DNA of 20,468 bases from positions 1 to 20,468 of IMG/VR virus record IMGVR_UViG_3300048126_000040; one strand, written 5' to 3'. The translations under genes were made by a program, and so were the position numbers. The DNA comes from a virus. Every line of letters begins with the position of its first letter. Position 1 is the stretch's first letter. Of the stretch, positions 9,019 through 15,602 are shown piece after piece. The notes beneath the pieces were generated by a model. It saw only the letters and a list, made by a program, of their open reading frames with translations. It did not search any database and was not told the DNA's origin.

Positions 9019-10626
9019 TTATAGTGAAGCGATTATGAATGCTAGTAATTCGGGATACCGAACACCGCGTCTTGTTACCTCTGTAGCTGTAACACCTTCT
9101 GGTATGTGTGCCTGCTCATTGTAGACTTCTTTTTTTGTTTTTGTGACCCCATCTTCATCAGTCTGAGTCACATCAGCTTCCCACCAAGTAGTGCTTATAA
9201 ACATAGCGTACCTGCCAGCGTCTAAACCCTCAGCAGTAAAAGCCGCATCAAGGTCTTGAGCAATAATACCAAAGTGTATTCTAGCACTATCACCGTTTTC
9301 TGCAACTGAATCTATCCATCTAAACTTACGTAGTAAGCCTTTTGCAGCTAAAGCTACTCTTTTTTCTGCGTCAGATAGTTCTTCTATGTCTTGTTTTAAG
9401 TTTCCGTCTGAAGTTTGTATTGTACCATTAGTGGCATACACGTCGTCGAACCTAACATTCGTGCTACCTAGATCTACAGCATTATCTTTATAATCTCCAA
9501 TTTCGTCACAGGGCTGAACAATATGACTAGAAAACTGTGTAGTTGCTAGAAGCCCACATCCGGGGCCAGCAAAGAATGTACCACTACCATAAGCAACATT
9601 AGTGTACCCAAGACTACCTCTAAGGTTAGAACTTACGTAAAATGTTATCATGCGCCCATCAGCACTACTACTACTGTTGTTGTTAGTCATTCTAAACAAC
9701 TCGCCTTCTTCAGACGTTTTATACCCACTTATCAAAAAGTCGTGGCTTAACGTAGATGTACCAATACTTAACTGATCTACACTATGTATATCTTTGTTAT
9801 TTGCATCTAAATTACCTCCTAATTGAGGCGTTGTGTCATCAACTACTGCAGATATACCGCTTGATACTTGTGCCCAAGTCAGACCCCCTGTGTTACCTGA
9901 TTGCGCAGACAAGAAATAACCATTAACCGGAGCATTGGATACTTTAAGATTAGCTTCGTCTACTATATTGTCCGCAATAGTTAAGGCTGTAGCTCCTGTA
10001 ACTTCACCTGTATGTGTAGCATTAGTTACTTTGGCTGTGTTGGCTGTAATAGCTGAGTTTATTGAATCTGCAAGTTTTGCATCTGTTACTGCATCATCAG
10101 CTATCTTTGCGGTGGTTACATTTGCATCAGCTATTCTTGCTGTAACTACAGCGCCATCTGCAATAGTTAAGGCTGTAGCTCCTGTAACTTCACCTGTATG
10201 TGTAGCATTAGTCACTTTGGCTGTGTTGGCTGTAATAGCTGAGTTTATTGAATCTGCAAGTTTTGCATCTGTTACTGCATCATCAGCTATCTGCGCAGTG
10301 GCAATAGTGCCCACAAGGCTAGACGTAGGGTATCCAGTGGCATCTACTAGGTTAAACGCAGGTCTAGCATCAACACCACCCAATGCTAACGTAACACCCC
10401 CAAAAGATACTGTAGAATTTTCTAGTTTACTGTTAGGTATAGAGCCATCAATTATGTCACTGGTATCAAACTGCAACGCCTTTGAAAGCGCTTCGTCTAT
10501 ATTAGCAAAGTAAAATTTAAGCACATTATCTTTTTGTGCTTCGTAAACAGCGCTGTAGGTTATTGGTGGTTGTGGTAAAGCTGGCGCATGAAATAACTTA
10601 TTGGTATTCCTTATTTTTGTAGCCAT
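9019..10626 (-). CDS. Tail fibre with C-terminal peptidase S74 chaperone
   Basis: This 535-residue fibre protein starts at an ATG with GAGG 7 nt upstream. The N-terminal half is rich in Ala, Thr and Asp with the IADxxVTxAKxAD and HTGEVTGATALTI motifs common in marine phage fibres, and it contains a 62-residue-period duplication (about residues 112-156 and 174-218). The last 130 residues match the S74 intramolecular chaperone: SDGNLKQDI at 406 onward, an FRW segment, a GIIAQDL motif, and a terminal RYPELLAFIIASL helix. S406 and K411 have the Ser-x4-Lys spacing of the endosialidase-type autoprocessing dyad. In this family the chaperone drives trimerisation of a beta-helical fibre and then cuts itself off, so the mature fibre should end at residue 405. 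The receptor is unknown. Confidence 0.9.
   Translation of the reverse strand: MATKIRNTNKLFHAPALPQPPITYSAVYEAQKDNVLKFYFANIDEALSKALQFDTSDIIDGSIPNSKLENSTVSFGGVTLALGGVDARPAFNLVDATGYPTSSLVGTIATAQIADDAVTDAKLADSINSAITANTAKVTNATHTGEVTGATALTIADGAVVTARIADANVTTAKIADDAVTDAKLADSINSAITANTAKVTNATHTGEVTGATALTIADNIVDEANLKVSNAPVNGYFLSAQSGNTGGLTWAQVSSGISAVVDDTTPQLGGNLDANNKDIHSVDQLSIGTSTLSHDFLISGYKTSEEGELFRMTNNNSSSSADGRMITFYVSSNLRGSLGYTNVAYGSGTFFAGPGCGLLATTQFSSHIVQPCDEIGDYKDNAVDLGSTNVRFDDVYATNGTIQTSDGNLKQDIEELSDAEKRVALAAKGLLRKFRWIDSVAENGDSARIHFGIIAQDLDAAFTAEGLDAGRYAMFISTTWWEADVTQTDEDGVTKTKKEVYNEQAHIPEGVTATEVTRRGVRYPELLAFIIASL
9974..10106 (-). repeat. 133-bp direct repeat in fibre gene, copy A
   Basis: This segment is repeated at 10160-10292 with an offset of exactly 186 bases (62 codons). 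Reading both copies base by base gives one difference in 133 positions, T at 10027 versus C at 10213. The 53 bases between the copies are unrelated to the repeat. Confidence 0.93.
10160..10292 (-). repeat. 133-bp direct repeat in fibre gene, copy B
   Basis: Partner of 9974-10106 with a single mismatch. It encodes the same block containing DDAVTDAKLADSINSAI and THTGEVTGATALTIAD. Near identity at DNA level points to a recent duplication or gene conversion rather than selection on protein alone. Confidence 0.93.
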
Positions 10627-10628
10627 TA

Positions 10629-12803
10629 CTAGCCTCGTCTACCGTCTGGACGCATGTTTAGTCGTAACGTACCTAACTGCCATTTTACCCCTAGAGTATC
10701 TGATTCTACCTTTATAGCTATTTGCCTACCACGAACACGTACGTCTAGTTGTTTTGTATACTGATCTACGGAATTTGTTGTTACCACTACGCCATCACTG
10801 TTACCCCCTTCAGACAAAGGATCATTATTAGCAGCGCCAGACTCACTAGCTCCCAATATAGATAGCGTAGTAGATATGTCGCCATCAGAAGCGGAACCCA
10901 AAAATTGAACGTCTGGTATGACCCTATCTACAAAAGTAAAACTATTGCCCGACTCTATGCCAAACTGGCCAGAGGTTATAAAAGCAGTTATGGGTGCAGT
11001 CTGTACATCTTGGTTATTATCTAACCCATTCTCATGCTCTACCAAGTTATAACTTTCGGTTGCTGCCAAAGGAAAATCGTTTATTGTAGAGTCTAACCAA
11101 GCACTACGATCCATAGTGCCATAATACCAAACGTCTTCTAAGTAGTTGTACACTACATACTTATTAGGCGCAACACGTTCCTCAGAACAATAGAACCACC
11201 ACACTTCATGGTACTCTTCTAAAGTACCCGCGAATACCTGACCATATTGACCTTGTTCTAAATCATCAAATATATATTTTCTTACATCACATCTTAAAGG
11301 CTGTACCGTACCATCGTACTTATAAAACTTTTCTTTGCCCATCCAGTACGTTACTCCGTTGGCGTACGCAGCGGCCTTCGATGAAGCTACTGATATGTTC
11401 GACCCAACCAACTGAGAACCCCATACTATGGGAGCACCAACATACTGTAACGAATATACAGAAGAATCGGTGAAAACCAATATTTCTTGTCGTGACTGGA
11501 TTGCAGTCATTATTTTTGTGCCTTGGGATAACTGCAAGTCTCCTGCTTGGTTAGTTGAACGTGGTCGCCAGTCAAACATATCTTCTTGATCTGACCAACG
11601 TATTAACATTGGATTCTTTGTTTCTGTGTCGTCACCAAAAGCATTACAACCAAAACAAAATACAAATCTACTAGCATCTGATACTAATAACATATCTTGT
11701 ACGACAGGAACCTCTGCAGAGACTTCATATTGTGCGGTAACTGAACTACCCCCACCAGTGCCAGTAGCATCAGCGTTTGTCGCAGTAGTTATAGTAAACG
11801 TGTTCGCTGCAGTATCAACGGTTTGTATTTTAAATCTACCATTAAGAGCCACATTGTTTAGTGGCGTTGTTGCATTTGCAAATGTGACATGTTGTCCCGA
11901 TTCATACACCCTACTTAGCGTAGCGTCTGTTACTGTAACTGTAGGAGACCCACTCACCGTAGCGAAAGGATTTGCAGCTAGCGACACGGCTGCCCCGTTA
12001 TTTACATTTTTAACCGCCTGCAATCGAGTGGCTGTTTTATTCGCATCATCAAAAGTTACTGACCCTGTATCCCAATAATATAACTCTCCACCACGCGGCC
12101 CTACTATAAGGTCTTCACCGAAGTTTGCTTGGTTCCACGTACGTAAGTCTTCTGCACCACCAGCACCTTGGTTAAAGCCCCCACTATTCCATGCCAACGA
12201 ACTCCAACCTTGTGTAGGAACTACTAAAGATGGCCCTATATTTAGTTGATATGTAGCAACCACGGCATTGTTAGTCACACCGCCAGTGCCATCTCCGTTA
12301 GCTGTAGTAGCTACCTCTATCTTATACGAATTAGCATCTACTATCTCTGTTATAACATGCTCTTTATTCAAGTCAGTTATAGGTACATTATTTATAGGGT
12401 TAGCTACATCAGATAACGTAACATAACTACCCACCGTAGCCCCATGACTAGAATGTGTTATGGTAACTACTTTAGAAGCATTAGCTGTTGCTATAGGGTT
12501 AGTCCCCAAAGTAGCGGTAAGCCTTATAGGAGTTACATCATAATATATGGATGCGTGCTCTACATAAAACTTTACATTTGTCCCAACGCCTGTATAAACA
12601 TTAGAACTTAAATCTACCCACTGGAATATTGATCTACAGACCCCCGTAAATGTTTCATCGCTAATCTTTCTCCAACCACCAATCTTTTCTGCATAGCCTT
12701 GACGAAAGCGCACTTTATCGCAATCGTGCCAACCAGCCTCATTAGTGTACTTGGTTATCTCACGATTTATACCCGGGTTAAATTCAAGTTTGCTTAATGG
12801 CAT
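10629..12803 (-). CDS. Tail nozzle/propeller-like protein (P22 gp10-like role)
   Basis: This 724-residue protein starts at an ATG two bases after the M15 peptidase gene ends. The N-terminus (LEFNPGINREITKYTNEAGWHDCDKVRFR, residues 6-34, given here in part) is a pattern I recall from many uncultivated marine phages. Repeated beta-blade-like segments follow, such as SIFQWVDL, TGVGTNVKFYVE, ILVFTDSSVYSLQY and GVTYWMGKEKFYKYDG. These resemble blades in the P22 gp10-type packaged-DNA stabilisation or nozzle proteins of podoviruses. Two similar domains (about 101-186 and 278-361) are inserted between blades. The likely role is closing the tail tube below the adaptors. The family placement rests on motif resemblance, so a different tail-hub role remains possible. 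Confidence 0.65.
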   Translation of the reverse strand: MPLSKLEFNPGINREITKYTNEAGWHDCDKVRFRQGYAEKIGGWRKISDETFTGVCRSIFQWVDLSSNVYTGVGTNVKFYVEHASIYYDVTPIRLTATLGTNPIATANASKVVTITHSSHGATVGSYVTLSDVANPINNVPITDLNKEHVITEIVDANSYKIEVATTANGDGTGGVTNNAVVATYQLNIGPSLVVPTQGWSSLAWNSGGFNQGAGGAEDLRTWNQANFGEDLIVGPRGGELYYWDTGSVTFDDANKTATRLQAVKNVNNGAAVSLAANPFATVSGSPTVTVTDATLSRVYESGQHVTFANATTPLNNVALNGRFKIQTVDTAANTFTITTATNADATGTGGGSSVTAQYEVSAEVPVVQDMLLVSDASRFVFCFGCNAFGDDTETKNPMLIRWSDQEDMFDWRPRSTNQAGDLQLSQGTKIMTAIQSRQEILVFTDSSVYSLQYVGAPIVWGSQLVGSNISVASSKAAAYANGVTYWMGKEKFYKYDGTVQPLRCDVRKYIFDDLEQGQYGQVFAGTLEEYHEVWWFYCSEERVAPNKYVVYNYLEDVWYYGTMDRSAWLDSTINDFPLAATESYNLVEHENGLDNNQDVQTAPITAFITSGQFGIESGNSFTFVDRVIPDVQFLGSASDGDISTTLSILGASESGAANNDPLSEGGNSDGVVVTTNSVDQYTKQLDVRVRGRQIAIKVESDTLGVKWQLGTLRLNMRPDGRRG

Positions 12804-12804
12804 A

Positions 12805-13152
12805 TTAGTATTTCCAAGCTACTGGGGTAGTCTCTCGCGTGTCTACGTGTACAAAACCTTTGGCAACACCAATACCATTAAACCCCATAATAGAAGCATT
12901 ACGTATAATAGACATACGCTGTGCACCACCAACTACCTTTATGTCAGCAGCTATGCCTTGACTATGAGTTCCCGGCTTGGCTTTTCTAGCTTCAATGCTA
13001 TGGTTAGGCGATCTATACCCACTAGTTATAATAAACGGAAACCCACACACCTCTCGCAGTGCATCAAGTTTCTGTAAGAAGTCAGGACACATCTCATTCT
13101 CACCAGTTTCCTGACAATTAAAATCTTCTACTTTAAAATACTTTAGGCTCAT
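12805..13152 (-). CDS. M15A zinc peptidase endolysin
   Basis: This 115-residue protein has the peptidase M15A fold signature (D-Ala-D-Ala carboxypeptidase or L-Ala-D-Glu endopeptidase type). It shows SGYRSPNH at 44-51, GTHSQGIAADI at 61-71 and FVHVD at 100-104. H63, D70 and H102 occupy the usual zinc-ligand positions. The length is that of a bare catalytic domain, with no cell-wall-binding domain and no signal peptide, so export would depend on the holin. Its ATG overlaps the stop of the upstream holin gene in an ATGA junction, indicating translational coupling. It most likely cleaves peptidoglycan peptide stems at lysis; the exact bond cannot be read from sequence. Confidence 0.9.
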   Translation of the reverse strand: MSLKYFKVEDFNCQETGENEMCPDFLQKLDALREVCGFPFIITSGYRSPNHSIEARKAKPGTHSQGIAADIKVVGGAQRMSIIRNASIMGFNGIGVAKGFVHVDTRETTPVAWKY

Positions 13153-13520
13153 TTTTTTAGACTCATTAGTTTAGATACACCTTTAATACCAAAGCTAGAA
13201 CTTATTGCAATAAACAATAAATATTGGTACCACTCAGGCAAACCAGATAACGCTACAAAACCTTGCTCTACACGATCTATAACAGTTAAATCATTTACCA
13301 CTATAGCATACCCTACCATAAACACGGGTAGCGCTAATACAACCGTCCAAAATTCGTCTTTCCAGCTATGGGCAGAAGCATCAGCCATCTTAGCTTCCCA
13401 TTCACCGTCATTCTCAATTACTTTGATTTTAGCCTTGTGTTTGGCTTGCTTCTCTTCGGCTTTGTTTTTTAGATACCCACCAGCTATATTAGCTATAGGG
13501 CCTATTAGGTGTTGTAACAT
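13149..13520 (-). CDS. Holin, 3TM/GTA-holin family
   Basis: This 123-residue protein has an N-terminal hydrophobic helix (LIGPIANIAGGYL), a charged Lys/Glu linker (18-46), the motif HSWKDEFWTVVLALP at 51-65, and two membrane segments at about 57-75 and 96-115. The SWKDEFW motif just before the first strong TM segment is typical of the family Pfam calls holin of 3TMs. The start is an ATG with GAGG five bases upstream. It overlaps the endolysin start by four bases. The role is to open the inner membrane and time lysis. A pinholin or membrane-docking function instead of large-hole formation cannot be excluded. Confidence 0.83.
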   Translation of the reverse strand: MLQHLIGPIANIAGGYLKNKAEEKQAKHKAKIKVIENDGEWEAKMADASAHSWKDEFWTVVLALPVFMVGYAIVVNDLTVIDRVEQGFVALSGLPEWYQYLLFIAISSSFGIKGVSKLMSLKK

Positions 13521-13527
13521 ATATACC

Positions 13528-14019
13528 TCACTTTAATGGGTTGTATAATTCGTCCATACCGTCCCATAAATCTTGTATTTCACGTTTTAAGACCTTTATC
13601 TCACCTTCAAAGCCTTCTACGTCTTTAACAACTAACTCTGCTTTTTTAACAATAGTTTGCATTTCTGTTACTGACTTTTCTACATCAGTAACTTGTTTCT
13701 GTATTAGTAACAAACCAGCTTGTTGGTCTTTAATAACTACTAAGTTAGTACCTAATTCCGCTAGTTTACCCTGTAATTTAGATACATCGTTAGCAGTAAG
13801 TTCTTGCTCAATAAGTAATATTTTCTCTTCTAACGGCACTATATCAGGTACTTGTATAGCTTCAACCGCTTCTAGACGGGAGTATAGGCTACTAGCAGTC
13901 CATACACCACCACCAATAGTAGAACCAATAGCTAATACTACAGCAATCCAAGCGCCTTTAAACGTCTGACCACCGATCTTTAGTTCGCTATCCTCAATAC
14001 TCACTGCAGTCTTCTCCAT
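13528..14019 (-). CDS. Membrane-anchored coiled-coil protein, possible i-spanin
   Basis: This 163-residue protein has a short charged N-terminus (1-21), one TM segment (about 23-42, containing AVVLAIGSTIGGGVW), and a long heptad-rich coiled coil (about 45-160) ending DELYNPLK. N-in topology with a periplasmic coiled coil is the layout of inner-membrane spanins such as lambda Rz, and the gene sits directly upstream of holin and endolysin. There is no obvious partner: neither neighbouring secreted protein carries a lipobox, so the spanin label is an inference. I recall similar TM plus coiled-coil proteins ending in NPL from marine phages, without assigned function. Its ATG overlaps the upstream gene by 26 bases. 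Confidence 0.8.
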   Translation of the reverse strand: MEKTAVSIEDSELKIGGQTFKGAWIAVVLAIGSTIGGGVWTASSLYSRLEAVEAIQVPDIVPLEEKILLIEQELTANDVSKLQGKLAELGTNLVVIKDQQAGLLLIQKQVTDVEKSVTEMQTIVKKAELVVKDVEGFEGEIKVLKREIQDLWDGMDELYNPLK

Positions 14020-14833
14020 ACATGAAGCAACTATAACCTTGTGCTGTAGGGCCTGTTAAGTAGTATTCAGCCTCACTACCTGTAGCTAATACATCCGCTT
14101 CTGATACGTATAAGTCTAAACCAAAGTTTGAACCATTTAGTAACACAGCAGTAGCATTGTTGGTGTTTGCCCAACTCATTGAAACCCATTGATTGTTAAC
14201 TGAATAAGACACAGTAGCTTGCTCTGCAGTAGTATTGTTGTTCTCAGCACCCTGCTCTAAGAAATCTACCGCCTCTTGGTTTTCGGCAACGGCAATGAAT
14301 GCACTTGCATTATTGGCATGCGTCTCAATGTCATCTATAGACTGATTATATTCGGTAACTTCTTCTTGTGTGATAGTTAGAACTTCTTGATTAGCTGCTA
14401 CAAACTCTTGTACTTCCGCTTCTTCATCCGGCGTAGCTGCAGTTTCAGCCATCTCCGCTACTTCTACAACCTGCACCATCTCAACAACTACTTCAGTAAA
14501 CGTATCAATAGCGCTATCCATAAGCTCTAATTCTTGAGTGGCACGCTCGTTAAGTACATCTTGTACAGAACCATAAGGTAAGTATGTACTCATACCTGAC
14601 AAAGCCATGTTATAGGCTTGAAGCTGCTCAGAAGTTATGTGAGCACTACCTGAAAGAGTACCATCAGACATACTATGCCCGTGATAAGAGTATTCTTGCG
14701 CTGCACCTACTAACTTAATTCCTCTATCAATTTGATCTACAATAGCAGATGAGGTATCAATTAAGTTGTCTAACTCACTGGAGTGAGCTACGGAACCTAG
14801 CACTAATAGAGGTAATATCATCATCTTCTTCAT
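13994..14833 (-). CDS. Secreted helical protein of unknown function
   Basis: I chose the ATG at 14833 (279 residues). The longer frame would begin at a TTG at 14851 that lies on the Shine-Dalgarno itself and adds MERALT before an otherwise perfect signal peptide. From the ATG the protein begins MKKMMILPLLVLGSVAHS-SE, a classical Sec signal with no lipobox cysteine. A helical, acidic, Val/Glu/Ala-rich region follows, including LMDSAIDTFTEVVVEM and a run of VQVVEVAEMAE. A beta-looking C-terminal part with NNQWVSMSWANTN ends in two cysteines (SCFMYGEDCSEY). I recall relatives in uncultivated marine phages but know no function. It is probably periplasmic or outer-membrane-directed, and its position in the lysis cluster suggests an envelope role. 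Confidence 0.8.
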   Translation of the reverse strand: MKKMMILPLLVLGSVAHSSELDNLIDTSSAIVDQIDRGIKLVGAAQEYSYHGHSMSDGTLSGSAHITSEQLQAYNMALSGMSTYLPYGSVQDVLNERATQELELMDSAIDTFTEVVVEMVQVVEVAEMAETAATPDEEAEVQEFVAANQEVLTITQEEVTEYNQSIDDIETHANNASAFIAVAENQEAVDFLEQGAENNNTTAEQATVSYSVNNQWVSMSWANTNNATAVLLNGSNFGLDLYVSEADVLATGSEAEYYLTGPTAQGYSCFMYGEDCSEY

Positions 14834-15413
14834 AGTCAACGCTCTCTCCAATCTTTAAAATTTTATTATACCAATCTTTGGTGTTTTTAGTGTAGTCAGG
14901 AATGTAAGTTTCTGGATTTTGTTTCATTACCAAAAAAGCCCTTTTACCAACTATAAGTTTACCATTAGACAATATAGGACAGGGAGTTCCCGATATAAAC
15001 ATACTTTTCCATACATCAACTGACTGACACATCCTAGCTACAGCAGCTACTTTCATACCTAAATCTGATAATAATTTACTATCTCTGCGGCGATCACAAT
15101 TAGGATCAACTTCATAAGAACCACTAGATAGCCCAACACCTACCGTCTGTAACGACCCGCCCGACCCTTTTAAACACGTATCCATGCCATTAGACATGTA
15201 ACTAGGACTTATGGCGCTGCCTACAGGCATTTCACTACTAGATCCCGCACCATTATATGTATTAGATACTGAATCATCCTGAGTAGTATTATTGCTAGAC
15301 ACCGTACTACCTTCACCATTATAGGTGTTTAAACTACCATCCTGCGCATTATCAGCAAGGGCACTAACCGCGAACAACCACAAAAAGCTGAACTTAAATA
15401 AATTTTTGACCAA
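14775..15413 (-). CDS. Secreted four-cysteine protein of unknown function, TTG start
   Basis: This 212-residue protein starts at a TTG at 15413, immediately after an in-frame TAA, with GGGG 10 bases upstream; no upstream ATG is possible. It opens with a strong signal peptide, MVKNLFKFSFLWLFAVSALA, with likely cleavage near residue 20. The next 40 residues are Asn/Ser/Thr/Gly-rich and contain two NTYNGxGS repeats. A conserved-looking domain follows with AISPSYM at 68-73 and four cysteines (C80, C106, C129, C145), an even number suited to disulfides in the periplasm. The tail is acidic (YEEDDD). I recall this AISPS/cysteine domain from marine phage genomes, where the Asn/Thr tract is often longer; no function is known to me. 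The 3' end overlaps the next gene by 59 bases. Confidence 0.8.
   Translation of the reverse strand: MVKNLFKFSFLWLFAVSALADNAQDGSLNTYNGEGSTVSSNNTTQDDSVSNTYNGAGSSSEMPVGSAISPSYMSNGMDTCLKGSGGSLQTVGVGLSSGSYEVDPNCDRRRDSKLLSDLGMKVAAVARMCQSVDVWKSMFISGTPCPILSNGKLIVGKRAFLVMKQNPETYIPDYTKNTKDWYNKILKIGESVDYEEDDDITSISARFRSSLQ
14844..14849 (-). promoter_or_regulatory. Shine-Dalgarno deciding the start at 14833
   Basis: On the minus strand this reads GGAGAG, 10 bases before the ATG at 14833. It overlaps the TTG at 14851, so that codon is unlikely to be the start. The site lies inside the coding region of the upstream secreted protein. Confidence 0.6.
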
Positions 15414-15600
15414 TTATATCTAGCCCCAAAATTAGTGGATATAGAAGCCATAATAAGCGTTCTATATTTTTAAACTTGTGCATACCCTGATCTAAACGCT
15501 TATCAACTGTATTTAGCTGGTACTGTATGTGTTCCATACGTAACGCGCATTCTTTCTCGTGAGATTCTATTTTGTATAGGGCTTCTTTAGTATCTTCCAT
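15394..15600 (-). CDS. Small tail-anchored membrane protein, XhlA-like
   Basis: This 68-residue protein has a charged helical N-terminus (KIESHEKECALRMEHIQYQL, residues 10-29, then KRLDQGMHKFKNIER) followed by one C-terminal TM segment (about 49-63, LLWLLYPLILGLDII). That is the layout of XhlA-type haemolysin/holin accessory proteins: an amphipathic helix and then a membrane anchor. It is the first gene after the fibre gene and opens the lysis and envelope group. Assignment by topology only; it could equally be an accessory holin or a virion-associated membrane peptide. The start is an ATG, and its end overlaps the next gene by 20 bases. Confidence 0.75.
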   Translation of the reverse strand: MEDTKEALYKIESHEKECALRMEHIQYQLNTVDKRLDQGMHKFKNIERLLWLLYPLILGLDIIGQKFI

Positions 15601-15602
15601 GA

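Noticed and set aside
9974-10292. Direct repeats considered as a phage-type diversity-generating (template/variable) pair
   Set aside because: Copies differ at a single T/C site rather than at adenines, both lie inside one gene, and no reverse transcriptase is present in the window.
9935-10513. Plus-strand frame of 192 codons with an internal repeat
   Set aside because: Its repeat is the antisense reading of the duplicated fibre segment. The minus-strand frame carries the recognisable fibre and S74 domains.
11626-12078. Plus-strand frame of 150 codons
   Set aside because: Shadow of the nozzle-like gene; no start signal or family resemblance.
13521-13527. Possible terminator or promoter in the short gaps between genes
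   Set aside because: Gaps are under about 10 bases and contain only ribosome binding sequence; no hairpin with a T-run was found.
14834-14851. Six-residue N-terminal extension (TTG start) of the second secreted protein
   Set aside because: The TTG overlaps the GGAGAG that serves the downstream ATG, and the extension would spoil a standard signal peptide.
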